Assembly: GCA_002011035.2 (NCBI GenBank)
Contig: MTLY02000003.1
Location: 427,194 to 491,193 of the forward strand
Length of the DNA stretch: 64,000 bases
Reading direction: 5' to 3'
DNA from: Candidatus Hecatella orcuttiae
GTDB taxonomy: Archaea; Thermoproteota; Bathyarchaeia; Hecatellales; Hecatellaceae
This document shows, one piece after another, positions 1-8,412 of the stretch. Position numbers and translations under genes: made by a program. The notes beneath the pieces are model-generated. The model was not told the origin of the DNA. It did not search any database and was given only the letters and a program-made list of their open reading frames with translations. How positions within the stretch are numbered: position 1 is the stretch's first letter; every line of letters starts with the position of its first letter.

Positions 1-29
1 ACCGATGACGACGGAGGTGAAACGTGCAG

Positions 30-962
30 ATGGAAACATCGTCAAGAGAAGTAGGCGCCGGTAGGGAATCCCGCTGCCCCGAATGCGGCAGCACCCTGAT
101 AGTGGAGAGTGGCGAAACCGGCGAGGTTGTCTGCGGCAACTGCGGCTTGGTGTTGAATGAGGTATCCTACGACAGGGGGCCTGAGTGGAGAGCCTTCACC
201 CCGGAGGAGAAAGCTGGGAAAAGCCGGGTGGGTGGACCCGTTTCCATCCTTCAAGCTGATAAAGGTTTACCTACGGTGATAGACAAGGTTGGCAAGGATG
301 CCTTCGGAAGGAAGGTTGACCTGCCAACCCGGAGGCAGATGCTCCGTCTCAGAAAATGGCAGACCAGAACCCAGTACCAGTCTCCTGTGGAGAGAAATCT
401 CCTCCAAGCTTTAGCCGAACTGGACAGGCTTGCGGATAAACTTCACATCCCCGAAGATCTCCAAGAAGAGGCGGCTGAAATCTACCGAAAAGCCTTAGAT
501 AAAGGGCTGGTGCGAGGGCGCTCCATATCAGCCATCGTAGCTGCAGCCCTCTACGCAGCCTGCCGAGCGTACTCAAAGCCGCGTTCGTTGAAGGAAATAG
601 CCTCGGTGAGCAGGGTTAAAAAGAAGGACATAGCTCGCTGCTACCGTCTTCTTCTGCAGGAGATAGACTTGAAGATGCCCATTCCTGACCCGAGGAACTA
701 CATTTCCAAGATAGCCACGAAGGCCAACATTCCGGAGAAAACGCGAACCAAGGCCATTCAGCTTCTCAGCGAAGCTGAAGAGAAAAATGCCATCGTAGGC
801 AAAGACCCCGTAGGCTTGGCGGCTGCAGCCCTCTACATCGCCTGCGTCCTCACAGGGGAGAAAGAAACCCAAAAGGATATAGCTGAAGCCGCGGGTGTCA
901 CGGAGGTTACGGTGAGAAACCGTTACAAAGGGCTGAAGGAAGCCTTCAACCTCAACGTCTGA
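30..962 (+). CDS. tfb: Transcription initiation factor B (TFB, TFIIB homologue)
   Basis: Archaeal general transcription factor that bridges TBP at the promoter and RNA polymerase. The N-terminal zinc ribbon has Cys pairs near residues 16/19 and 35/38 (CPEC...CGNC), followed by the B-reader/linker segment and two cyclin-fold repeats (about residues 110-205 and 210-305). Length of 310 residues is normal. The track begins at GTG 24, but a strong GGAGGTGA at 13-20 is 3 nt from that codon and 9 nt from ATG 30, so I chose ATG 30. It is transcribed convergently with the ABC genes downstream. The fragment before it is too short to show a neighbour. Identification is secure; whether the genome has other TFB paralogues cannot be seen. 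Confidence 0.97.
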   Translation: METSSREVGAGRESRCPECGSTLIVESGETGEVVCGNCGLVLNEVSYDRGPEWRAFTPEEKAGKSRVGGPVSILQADKGLPTVIDKVGKDAFGRKVDLPTRRQMLRLRKWQTRTQYQSPVERNLLQALAELDRLADKLHIPEDLQEEAAEIYRKALDKGLVRGRSISAIVAAALYAACRAYSKPRSLKEIASVSRVKKKDIARCYRLLLQEIDLKMPIPDPRNYISKIATKANIPEKTRTKAIQLLSEAEEKNAIVGKDPVGLAAAALYIACVLTGEKETQKDIAEAAGVTEVTVRNRYKGLKEAFNLNV

Positions 963-992
963 CCGAAGAGACGACAACGCGGCCGGAAGCCT

Positions 993-1664
993 TCAAGGCA
1001 ACTTTTTCTTAAGGTTAATGACTCTATCGGCTAGTTTAGCCATTTTTCTTCTATGCGTTGTGGCCAGTAGGGTTTTTCCTTTCAGGATTTTTCCCTTGAA
1101 AGAGGCTACCATCATATCCTCGGTGAGGGGATCGAGGAAGTCCGTGGGTTCATCTAAAAGCAGAATCTCAGGATCGGAAATCATCGCCCTAGCGTAGGAT
1201 ACCATGCGGTTTTCTCCAACGCTGAGAGTTGCAACCTTCCGGTGGACGTAGTTAGAAATCCAGAAGCTCTCCAAAACCTCCTCCACGCGTCTTCTCCGTT
1301 CATCCCGGCTCATCCCCAAAAATACTAGGGGAAGTTCCAGGTTTTCGTAAACCGTTAAAGAAGGGATGAGGTTAGATACTTGGAAGACAACCCCCAGCTT
1401 TCTCCGCCTTAACTTTGAAACAACGTCCTCAGGAAGCTTCGTTATGTTCACTCCGTCGACGTAGATGTTTCCAGCTTGAGGCCTGTCCAAACCTGCAACC
1501 AAGTTTATCAAGGTCGTTTTCCCGCATCCGGTGGGGCCTACGACGGCGAGAAATTCGCCTTTTTTCACCTCGAAGGATACGTCCTCAAACACTGGGAAAG
1601 ATTTCCCATGCCCGTCGTAGACTTTCCTCACATGCTCCACACGGATGGCGGAGTTACTCGACAT
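993..1664 (-). CDS. ABC transporter ATP-binding protein, LolD/MacB-like
   Basis: Nucleotide-binding subunit of an FtsX-type ABC complex. Walker A (GPTGCGKTT), a Q-loop region (VFQVSNLIPSLT), Walker B (EILLLDEPTD) and a switch His (TTHRR) are present. The signature motif is degenerate, LSVGE in place of LSGGQ, and the usual Gln/Arg after it is replaced (NRMVSYARA). Start: TTG 1670 is offered by the track, but GGAG lies 9 nt before ATG 1664. The start overlaps the stop of the permease gene upstream by 11 nt, so the two are translationally coupled. Likely membrane-peripheral and working with that permease. Substrate unknown; such pairs often do mechanotransmission rather than transport. Confidence 0.88.
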   Translation of the reverse strand: MSSNSAIRVEHVRKVYDGHGKSFPVFEDVSFEVKKGEFLAVVGPTGCGKTTLINLVAGLDRPQAGNIYVDGVNITKLPEDVVSKLRRRKLGVVFQVSNLIPSLTVYENLELPLVFLGMSRDERRRRVEEVLESFWISNYVHRKVATLSVGENRMVSYARAMISDPEILLLDEPTDFLDPLTEDMMVASFKGKILKGKTLLATTHRRKMAKLADRVINLKKKLP

Positions 1665-2172
1665 GGGCAAATATCTCCGCAGTCATTCGGTGAGATTTTT
1701 TCCACACAGAATATGCTCCGAGAGCGGCTCCCGTAAAAATCCCCAGCAGGCTGAAGAGGAGAGCGAACCCCAAGGCTTCTGCCAGCGTCAGGAGGCTCCA
1801 GCCTTTCAAAGGCAGCAAAGCCGGCAACAGAACTAGGAGGCTTACCCCCACCAGCAGCCCTAGAAGGGCTCCTAAAAGCCCTGTGAGGAAGAGTTCGATC
1901 ATGAAAGAGAGGGTAATGGTCTCCCTAGTGGCGCCCAACGCCTTGTACACGCCTAGGTCGTAGTCAACCCGGTCGGCTAGGTGGAGCATGGTAGCTGAGA
2001 GGGCTACGATGGTCAAGATGAGGATGGAAGCCGCTGTAATGACGGCGCCCCACCCTTGAACCAGCATGGACAGAACCATGAAATCCGCTACAACGACGGC
2101 TAGAATTCCGATTATGAGTTTAACCTTAACCCACGTGGTTTGGAAACGTTTTAAAGCTAACCAAAGAGACAT
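1654..2172 (-). CDS. Minimal FtsX/MacB-like ABC permease
   Basis: Membrane partner of the adjacent ATPase. Four predicted helices are visible (about residues 18-37, 43-64, 87-115 and 128-155). The loop after the second helix carries the family motif KALGATRETI that contacts the nucleotide-binding domain. At 172 residues it lacks the roughly 200-residue extracytoplasmic domain normally inserted between helices 1 and 2 of MacB/FtsX permeases. Only 95 bp separate it from the CdvA-like stop upstream, so a lost 5' part is unlikely. ATG 2172 is used; only a weak G-run lies upstream. A compact 4-TM permease is the simplest reading; a decayed permease is the alternative. Confidence 0.72.
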   Translation of the reverse strand: MSLWLALKRFQTTWVKVKLIIGILAVVVADFMVLSMLVQGWGAVITAASILILTIVALSATMLHLADRVDYDLGVYKALGATRETITLSFMIELFLTGLLGALLGLLVGVSLLVLLPALLPLKGWSLLTLAEALGFALLFSLLGIFTGAALGAYSVWKKSHRMTAEIFAHVE

Positions 2173-2267
2173 GGAGTTCCCCCGACTTCCGCGGGGATAC
2201 TAGGAAAGCCTAAAAAATGGATGTTTGGTTTGCGCGAACATCTGCAACATATTCAAGACGGAATGTT

Positions 2268-2945
2268 TCACTCTTCGTCAGTTTGGAGACGTACGACGAG
2301 GGGTTCCGCGGGGCTTCTCTCCTCTTTTACCTCAAGTTTCGGATATTCTTGGTTTTGGGGGACGGTTAAAGAGTTTAAGGTGGCTTCTATGTCTCTCTTC
2401 TCGTTTATCGTGCTGTTGATCACCGATATCAAGTAGTCGCTGGCAAGCTTGTAGGTTTCGTCGCCCAGCTCTCCGGTTTTATGCTGAACCTTGAGGTGGC
2501 CTAGAAATCTTTCCAAGTTTTTAACATGGTGTTCCAAGTCGGAGATTTTTCTGTTCAGAGACTCTATCAGGTTTTTATGGGCTTCTTCAAGCTTGGTCAA
2601 AGAGTCTTTATATTGCTGGCAAAGTTCTTCGTAGACATGGCTTGGGATCTCCTGGCTCTTCAAAAGCTCATCCAACGCTCGAAAACGACGCTGGGTTAAG
2701 TCGTTGTCTTTTTTGAAGTTTTCCGCTTCAATCTTCCATGAAGGCACTAGAATCAACGTATCGCCTTCGACTATTATCTGCGCTCTGGAGAACTCTTCAA
2801 AGCTTCCTCCTCGGTCAACTCCCACCGAATGAAGCTGCCCATCTGGGTCTAATGTCACACCTACCACGTAGCCTATGTACCGTCTGTAGGTGTCCCTCGC
2901 CGGTTTCCCTATGAACCTTTGAAGGGCTTCATATTGAAGACTCAA
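2268..2945 (-). CDS. CdvA-like protein (PRC barrel plus coiled coil)
   Basis: The N-terminal 70 residues form a PRC-barrel (FIGKPARDTYRRYIGYVVG ... LVPSW). They are followed by an extended charged helical region (about residues 75-190) with coiled-coil heptads, and an acidic Pro-rich tail. This is the architecture of CdvA, the DNA- and membrane-associated scaffold that recruits ESCRT-III (CdvB) in TACK archaea. At 225 residues the length fits. The start is TTG 2945 with GGAG 9 nt upstream; an ATG nearby is out of frame. A zinc-ribbon gene lies 28 bp upstream on the same strand. No CdvB or CdvC is in the window, so a role in division is inference; some archaeal CdvA-like proteins may serve elsewhere. 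Confidence 0.7.
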   Translation of the reverse strand: MSLQYEALQRFIGKPARDTYRRYIGYVVGVTLDPDGQLHSVGVDRGGSFEEFSRAQIIVEGDTLILVPSWKIEAENFKKDNDLTQRRFRALDELLKSQEIPSHVYEELCQQYKDSLTKLEEAHKNLIESLNRKISDLEHHVKNLERFLGHLKVQHKTGELGDETYKLASDYLISVINSTINEKRDIEATLNSLTVPQNQEYPKLEVKEERSPAEPLVVRLQTDEE

Positions 2946-2973
2946 CTGTCATCTCTCCCAGATTTTCTGAGAT

Positions 2974-3267
2974 TTAAAACAGTCTTCTCAGCTTATCGAA
3001 GAAGGACTCCTTCTTAGGCGCGTCGTTGGACTGTGGGGAGATGGCTGTTTCGCCGGTGGTTGCTACTTCCACCATCGGTGATGGTTCTGAAACAGCGGGT
3101 GTCTCTTCTAGTTTTACGGCTTTCCTGAATTTATGTCCGCAGCTTCGGCAAGCGTATAGGGTGACTCGCATGGCTCTGCCTTTCCCGGATTTGGGCTTTA
3201 CATCCCACGACTTGTTGATGTTCAACTCTTCTCCTTTACATCGAGGACATACGGTCAACGATTTCAC
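2974..3267 (-). CDS. Small zinc-ribbon protein with basic-hydrophobic C-terminal tail
   Basis: Residues 7-46 hold a treble-clef/zinc-ribbon with two CxxC knuckles (CPRC and CRSC). A roughly 35-residue low-complexity linker rich in Ser, Pro, Glu and Thr follows, and the protein ends in a short amphipathic segment (FFDKLRRLF). I do not recognise a named family. Start is GTG 3267; a TATA-like box centred about 26 nt upstream suggests a leaderless mRNA. It is 28 bp upstream of the CdvA-like gene and probably cotranscribed, so the tail could be a protein- or membrane-binding motif acting with CdvA. That link is inference only. Confidence 0.72.
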   Translation of the reverse strand: MKSLTVCPRCKGEELNINKSWDVKPKSGKGRAMRVTLYACRSCGHKFRKAVKLEETPAVSEPSPMVEVATTGETAISPQSNDAPKKESFFDKLRRLF

Positions 3268-3284
3268 CGCAAGTGTCTTCAGTG

Positions 3285-3298
3285 AAATAAAAATTAAG
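3285..3298 (-). promoter_or_regulatory. TATA-like box for zinc ribbon and CdvA-like genes
   Basis: Reverse-strand CTTAATTTTTATTT is centred about 25-26 nt before GTG 3267, the spacing expected for a leaderless archaeal transcript. Confidence 0.45.
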
Positions 3299-3591
3299 AT
3301 TTACGTGTTGGATAAACTTCTAAATGGGCTTGAAAAGACCTTCGGGGAGCGTTAAACTTTGAAATGATATACATATTAGACTAAATGAAGCGCTGATTAA
3401 GCTTGTTGAATAAAAGAAACGTGTAAAAAAGAACGCTGGCAAAAGCCTTTATCGACGTTTTCAACGGGATTTTACCCGAAATATCGAGTAAAAAAGCGGT
3501 TTTTCCTTAAACATCCCCTTCAAGAGAAGATTGAATGAGGTTTACTATAAGATTCTGGATCAAAGTGTTTATTTTCCTCGCGAAAAGAAGG

Positions 3592-3602
3592 GCTTATTAA
3601 GG
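3592..3602 (+). promoter_or_regulatory. TATA-like box before the IscS-like gene
   Basis: GCTTATTAAGG is centred near 3597, predicting a transcript start near 3623. This lies inside the longer track ORF (3531) and supports the internal TTG 3648 as the true start. The rest of 3268-3591 is AT-rich, with a small CGGG/CCCG hairpin near 3468-3481 and no convincing gene. Confidence 0.4.
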
Positions 3603-3647
3603 TTTCATGGAAATAGAAAACCGTTCAGCCTTCGCGGGGAAGTTTCC

Positions 3648-4826
3648 TTGAAAAGAGTGTATCTGGACTACGCTGCATCCTCACCGGTAGATCCTCGAGT
3701 TGTTGAGGAAATGCAACCCTACTTCGGTAAAACCTTCGGCAACCCCTCCTCAGTTCACAGTTTCGGCTTAGAATCCAAGGAAGCCTTAGAACAAGCTAGG
3801 TCTAGGGTTGCCCAGTTGATAAGAGCGGAAAGCGCTGAGGAAATCATCTTTACCTCCGGGGGGACAGAGTCGAACAACCTAGCTGTACTGGGAGTGGCCT
3901 ATCGAAACAGAAACCGGGGAAACCATATCATCACCTCTACCGCCGAGCATATTTCCATCATGAACTTGGCTAAGCATCTTCAAAAGCTGGGTTTCCAGGT
4001 TACCTACGTCCCCGTGGACAGGTATGGGGTGGTGGACGTGGGGAAGCTGGGAGAAGCGATCACCGACAAGACCATTCTCATTTCTCTGGCCTACGCCAAC
4101 GGGGAGATAGGCACTATTCAGCCTGTCAGGGAGATAGGGAAAATCGCCAGAGACCGCGGAGTATACTTTCACGCGGACGCCGTGGCAGCCAACGGGAAAA
4201 TACCCATCGACGTAGTCGAAGACCAAGTTGACCTTCTATCCCTTTCTTCCAACGACCTTTACGGCCCTAAAGGAGTGGGAGCGCTGTATGTGCGCAAAGG
4301 GGTGAGAATCGAACCTATCATCTTCGGAGGAGGCCAAGAGAGAGGGTTAAGGTCCGGAACGGAGAACATTCCCAACATCGTGGGAATGGGTAAGGCTGCG
4401 GAAATCGCCGGGCAGGAGATGGGGTCTGAAGGAAAACGGCTCAGCGGGCTTCGAGACAGGCTTATCAAAAGCATCCTTGAGCAGGTAAAGGAGTCCTATC
4501 TGAACGGTCACCCTACTCGGAGGCTGCCTAACAATGTCCACCTCAGATTCAGCTACATTGAGGGAGAAGCCATGCTTCTAAGCTTGGACATGGAAGGCAT
4601 AGCGGCCTCCACAGGCTCCGCCTGCACCTCCAAAACCCTTGAACCCTCCCATGTCCTGAAGGCCATAGGTCTGGCTCACGAGGAAGCCCACGGCTCTTTG
4701 CTGCTTACCTTGGGGAGGTGGACGGTGGAGGAGGATGTGGACTACGCCGTCCAAGTCATACCCGGCGTGGTGGAGAGACTGAGGCGGATGTCCCCTCTGA
4801 CCCCGAAGGACTTTTGGTCCGATTAG
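3648..4826 (+). CDS. Cysteine desulfurase-family protein (IscS/NifS-like) lacking the PLP lysine
   Basis: Fold-type I aminotransferase of the IscS/NifS family. Conserved are the N-terminal YLDYAA, the His stacking on PLP (TAEHIS), the Asp that pairs with the pyridine N (HADA) and the mobile-loop catalytic Cys (TGSACTSKTLEPSHVL). The PLP-binding motif, normally S-x-H-K before IYGPKG, reads SSND before LYGPKG, so both the His and the Schiff-base Lys are replaced (Lys to Asp). The Gln usually three residues after the PLP Asp is Ala. Start: TTG 3648 with GGGGA 7 nt upstream gives the family N-terminus; TTG 3531 adds 39 unconserved residues. I recall Archaeoglobus IscS also having Asp here. Its role is uncertain: scaffold with IscU, or catalysis by unusual cofactor binding. 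Confidence 0.85.
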   Translation: MKRVYLDYAASSPVDPRVVEEMQPYFGKTFGNPSSVHSFGLESKEALEQARSRVAQLIRAESAEEIIFTSGGTESNNLAVLGVAYRNRNRGNHIITSTAEHISIMNLAKHLQKLGFQVTYVPVDRYGVVDVGKLGEAITDKTILISLAYANGEIGTIQPVREIGKIARDRGVYFHADAVAANGKIPIDVVEDQVDLLSLSSNDLYGPKGVGALYVRKGVRIEPIIFGGGQERGLRSGTENIPNIVGMGKAAEIAGQEMGSEGKRLSGLRDRLIKSILEQVKESYLNGHPTRRLPNNVHLRFSYIEGEAMLLSLDMEGIAASTGSACTSKTLEPSHVLKAIGLAHEEAHGSLLLTLGRWTVEEDVDYAVQVIPGVVERLRRMSPLTPKDFWSD

Positions 4827-5509
4827 GCTAGAAGATTTTCCAAAGCCTCTTCAGACAGCCTGTTCAGTCGAACTACCTTATCTGGAGCTTTTTTTCTCAC
4901 GATGAATCCAGCTAGGTCCAGCACCTTCCACGCCTTCTGGATGATGACTGAATCGCTGCTAGCCGCCAGTCTAGACCAAGCCAGTACGGAGGTGTCCCCT
5001 CTTCTAACAGCCGTCGCGTCGCCCTCGAGTCCCCATGCCGCGAGAACCCTCCGGGTGAGGGCGGCTAATTCTCCGCTGCGGCTCAGCTGGGAGTCGTAGA
5101 ACACTTTAACCGCTCCGATTCGGAGGCTTTTCAGGGTTTCCGCCATCAGGTTTAAAGCCTTCTCGGTCGCTGGGTTGATCCTGTATCTCCGGTGGACTTC
5201 CGAAAGGTCTCGGATAAACCCGTCATCGCAGTAAACCAGAAGCTTGCCTTGGAGGAAGCTCTCCAAGGTTATCAGGTTGTTGTAGCCGTCCACAGCCAAC
5301 CTTCGACCTTTCACAGCTTTAACGTCGGCCTGTTTTCTCCTCCGCGCAGCCGCTTCCTTTTTTCCGTAAACGCAGCGGTGGAGAAGAAGTCTTTCTTTCC
5401 CTGTCAGCTGATACCTGTCTCCGACGAATCTGAGAATGCTATCCCTCCGGTAGCCTCGGTCTGAGAACAGCCTAAAATCTTCGATGGCGCTTTTGATCCT
5501 TTTCTCCAA
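4823..5509 (-). CDS. DUF434/DUF5616 family protein
   Basis: Uncharacterised archaeal and bacterial family. The N-terminal 60 residues are helical and basic. They are followed by a conserved core with VDGYNNLITLES and VFYDSQLSRSGELA that resembles a nuclease/PIN-like Rossmann fold with Asp residues at strand ends. It lies 14 bp downstream of the LeuRS stop on the same strand and so may be the last gene of the AlaRS-LeuRS transcript. Its 3' end overlaps the IscS-like stop by 4 bp (convergent). Start TTG 5509 has little ribosome-binding sequence. Family assignment is from memory of the motif pattern; function unknown. Confidence 0.7.
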   Translation of the reverse strand: MEKRIKSAIEDFRLFSDRGYRRDSILRFVGDRYQLTGKERLLLHRCVYGKKEAAARRRKQADVKAVKGRRLAVDGYNNLITLESFLQGKLLVYCDDGFIRDLSEVHRRYRINPATEKALNLMAETLKSLRIGAVKVFYDSQLSRSGELAALTRRVLAAWGLEGDATAVRRGDTSVLAWSRLAASSDSVIIQKAWKVLDLAGFIVRKKAPDKVVRLNRLSEEALENLLA

Positions 5510-5523
5510 TCTTCAACCACAAA

Positions 5524-8412
5524 CTATTTCACGTAGATTCCCGGCCTGTAGGGCTCTGAAAGCGCGGCTTTCCGCTGGGGGTCGTAGGCTTCGGGGTCAT
5601 CTGCCCTGTAAACAGCCACGGGGCAGCGGAACTCCTTTTCCAGAAAGGGCTTAGCCTCCTCCAAGTACGCCTTTTCATCCAGTTTACCGAGGAGAAGCCT
5701 CTTCTTCCGCATCTCCTCCGGCAGCTTAACCACCGCCTCTAAGGTCTTGTTTACAAACTTGGCGGCGGAGGCTCCTTTCTCTCGGAGGCTAGGCCTCGCC
5801 ATCAACTCCCTGATTAGTGTTCCTCTTTCTTTCAGGTTTCCCCTCTTCAAGGCTTCTAGGTAGATTTCCCACTTCCACGGCTCCGCGGTGTAGTAGCAGA
5901 TTTTTTTAGGTTTGATTTCCGTGACTTTGAGGATGTGCCGCGTGTCCTCCACCATAATCTTGATGGTGTTTTCCACCTCCTCAGCCTCCGCGTCTATCTT
6001 CTCCTCCCTGCAGGTAGGCCAGGGAAGGGTCGCTGCGAAGGGTTTCTTCCCCATGGTTTCCCATACTTCCTCGCAGGTGTGAGGTATAAAAGGCGTCAGC
6101 AGCCTAATCCAAACTTCCACGGCCTCCCTCAGAGTAGGCTGATGGAAAAGGCTGTTCCTCCTCATGTACCAGCGGAGGTCGTTCCACACCTCGTAAAAGG
6201 CTGTTTCCAAGGCAGTTCTGGTCTTCAGGGCTTCCAAAGCCTTGGTAACCTTTTCCACCCGCCTGTTGAGGGTGCTTATCAGCCACCTCTCAACCCGCCC
6301 CGGAGTTTCTTTCCCCCTCAGCGCTCGGGCGGCGAGGACGAACTTGTGGAAGGCTTGAAGGTGGGCTTTCACTTCCTTGAGGCTGCTGGCCCGCCAGTCC
6401 GGGTCGTCCATGCCTTCAGCGGCCAAAAGCACAGCGCACCGAGTCGCGTCAGCTCCATGCTCCTCCACAGCCTTCCGCAGGGGGATGAAGTTTCCTTTGG
6501 ACTTGTGCATCTCCTCCCCCTCTACCCGCATGAACCCGTTGACCCCGATGGCCTTAGGCCAGTGCTCCGGGGGAAACAACGCCGCGTGGTGGAAAATGTA
6601 GAAAGTGAGATGATTGGGAACGAGGTCCTTCCCCGAATTTCTCAGGTCCACAGGATACCAGTAGAGGAATTCCCTTCTCATGGCATCCAGAGTCTCAGGG
6701 CGTAGTCCTACCTTTCCAGCCGTCTCAAGGAGTTTCCCTTTTCCGTAGAAGATGTAGTCGAAAACTTCCTCGGTTAACTGTTCGGGGGCGATGTTCTCCT
6801 GTTGGATATACTTGTTCACTGTGTAGAAGGCTGGGTAGACCGTGGAGTCGCTTAGGGTTTCCACAATCCAGTCGGAAGCCCAAGGCAGTGGGGTGCCCAG
6901 CCCTGTCTTCCTGGCGCAAGCCCAGTCGTGAAGCCATTCGATGACAGCTTCAAACCAGCGTCTTGCATCCTCAGGGTAGACTTGCAGCTTGGACAAAAGC
7001 TCTCGGGCTTTTTTCTTCCATTCGGGGTTGGAGTAGTTTAGGAACCATTGGTCACGGAGAATCTTAATGGTGCAGGGAGTGGTGCAGCGGCAGACCACAG
7101 GCTGGGGTAGGTCGTACATGGCGTCGGCTATCTGTTTTTCCTTAAATTCTTGGGTAAGTCTCTCTTTCACCTCCGCGACGCTTCGACCCGCATAGGAGCC
7201 GCAGTTTTCCTTCAAAACTCCCTTGTGAAACTCTCTCTTGTAGACGAGTTGGGTGGCTTCCTCGGCCTTAGGGTCCTTTTGGTCTTTCACCCCCAACCGG
7301 TCTACGGCTTCTAAAGCTGGGTATTCTCCGAAGCCTTCCACCTTTATGATGGAAATGGGTTTAATCCTCTTCACATTTTCAGCCTTCATTCCAAACCTTT
7401 CCAGCATGGCTGGGTTTTCTTGCAGGTCTTTCAAAGCCAGCCAGTCGTAGGGGGCGTGGGCTGGAACGCTGTAAACAACTCCGGAAGCGTCCTCCGGGTT
7501 TACAAACCAGCCGGGAAGGAGGGGAAGCTCTCTCCCCATCAGAGGGTCGAGGCATTTTTTGCCGAGAAGCTGGGCGCCCTTAAACTCTTTCAGGATTTCA
7601 ACTTCTCTCAACTGTTCCCGCAGTTTTTCCGCTGCTCTTTTGCTGATGATCCAGTGTTCCCCGTTTACAGAGGCTTCCACGTAGTCGGCTTCCGGGTTCA
7701 GCCAGAGGTTCGTCGCCCCGAAGATGGTCTCAGGCCTAAAGGTAGCAGCGGGAAGGTAGGCTCCGTTCATCTTGAATTTTATCAGCACGTATTCTTCGGG
7801 GGTTACACCGCTTCCCTCCAGCCTGTCTGCTTCCCCGGTAGGGCTTTGACATTTGGGACACCAAACAACCGGATGGGTGCCTTTGACCACGTAGTTGCCT
7901 TCTTTCAACTTCCTGTACTGCCAGTCCACGAAGCGGCTGAAGAAAGGGTGGAAGGAGGTGGTGTGAAACTCCCTCCTCCAGTCGATGGACAAGCCCAGTT
8001 TCTTCACCGCTTCCCTGTTGTATTCGGTATAATACTTGGCCATGTAAACCGGGTCGGCGAACTTTTTCAGCTCCTCCTCAGGAACCCGGTCTACAACCTT
8101 CAAGGCTTGGATGAACTTCTCATCTCCAAGTTTGATTCGCTCAGAGGCTCCGGCCACAGTTTCACCAGTCCAGTGCCACGCCCAGGGGAAAAGCACGTTG
8201 AAGCCTTGCATTCGCTTGAAGCGGGCTATCACATCCACCCTGGAGCCGGTGTAGCCGTGACCTACGTGAAGCGGACCGCTCATGTAGGGGTAGGGGAAAG
8301 TTATAAAAAACTTGGGCTTTGAAGGGTCAGGGTCAGCCTCGAAAATCTTAGCTTCCCTCCACCGGCTCTGCCATTTTTCCTCCACAGCCTTCCACACTTT
8401 CTCCCAGCTCAT
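5524..8412 (-). CDS. leuS: Leucyl-tRNA synthetase (archaeal/eukaryotic type)
   Basis: Class I synthetase that charges tRNA-Leu. The HIGH motif is HVGH (SGPLHVGHGYT, near residue 48), and the KMSKS equivalent is HKSKGN (near residue 650). A zinc-binding CPKC motif and an inserted CP1 editing domain with the conserved T-rich and GVVYSVPAHAPYD segments lie between them. The anticodon-binding helical domain and C-terminal region follow. The 962 residues match the archaeal type, which is larger than bacterial LeuRS. ATG 8412 overlaps the AlaRS stop (ATGA), so the two synthetases are coupled. Confidence 0.97.
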   Translation of the reverse strand: MSWEKVWKAVEEKWQSRWREAKIFEADPDPSKPKFFITFPYPYMSGPLHVGHGYTGSRVDVIARFKRMQGFNVLFPWAWHWTGETVAGASERIKLGDEKFIQALKVVDRVPEEELKKFADPVYMAKYYTEYNREAVKKLGLSIDWRREFHTTSFHPFFSRFVDWQYRKLKEGNYVVKGTHPVVWCPKCQSPTGEADRLEGSGVTPEEYVLIKFKMNGAYLPAATFRPETIFGATNLWLNPEADYVEASVNGEHWIISKRAAEKLREQLREVEILKEFKGAQLLGKKCLDPLMGRELPLLPGWFVNPEDASGVVYSVPAHAPYDWLALKDLQENPAMLERFGMKAENVKRIKPISIIKVEGFGEYPALEAVDRLGVKDQKDPKAEEATQLVYKREFHKGVLKENCGSYAGRSVAEVKERLTQEFKEKQIADAMYDLPQPVVCRCTTPCTIKILRDQWFLNYSNPEWKKKARELLSKLQVYPEDARRWFEAVIEWLHDWACARKTGLGTPLPWASDWIVETLSDSTVYPAFYTVNKYIQQENIAPEQLTEEVFDYIFYGKGKLLETAGKVGLRPETLDAMRREFLYWYPVDLRNSGKDLVPNHLTFYIFHHAALFPPEHWPKAIGVNGFMRVEGEEMHKSKGNFIPLRKAVEEHGADATRCAVLLAAEGMDDPDWRASSLKEVKAHLQAFHKFVLAARALRGKETPGRVERWLISTLNRRVEKVTKALEALKTRTALETAFYEVWNDLRWYMRRNSLFHQPTLREAVEVWIRLLTPFIPHTCEEVWETMGKKPFAATLPWPTCREEKIDAEAEEVENTIKIMVEDTRHILKVTEIKPKKICYYTAEPWKWEIYLEALKRGNLKERGTLIRELMARPSLREKGASAAKFVNKTLEAVVKLPEEMRKKRLLLGKLDEKAYLEEAKPFLEKEFRCPVAVYRADDPEAYDPQRKAALSEPYRPGIYVK

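Noticed and set aside
3531-3647. N-terminal extension of the IscS-like gene in the track
   Set aside because: The extra 39 residues are not family-like, and a TATA-like box and GGGGA favour TTG 3648.
5935-6705. Long antisense ORF (256 aa) inside leuS on the plus strand
   Set aside because: Its frame is a shadow of the LeuRS coding sequence with no Shine-Dalgarno or known motif.
7420-8322. Long antisense ORF (300 aa) inside leuS
   Set aside because: Same reason: GC-rich codon shadow of the strongly conserved LeuRS gene.
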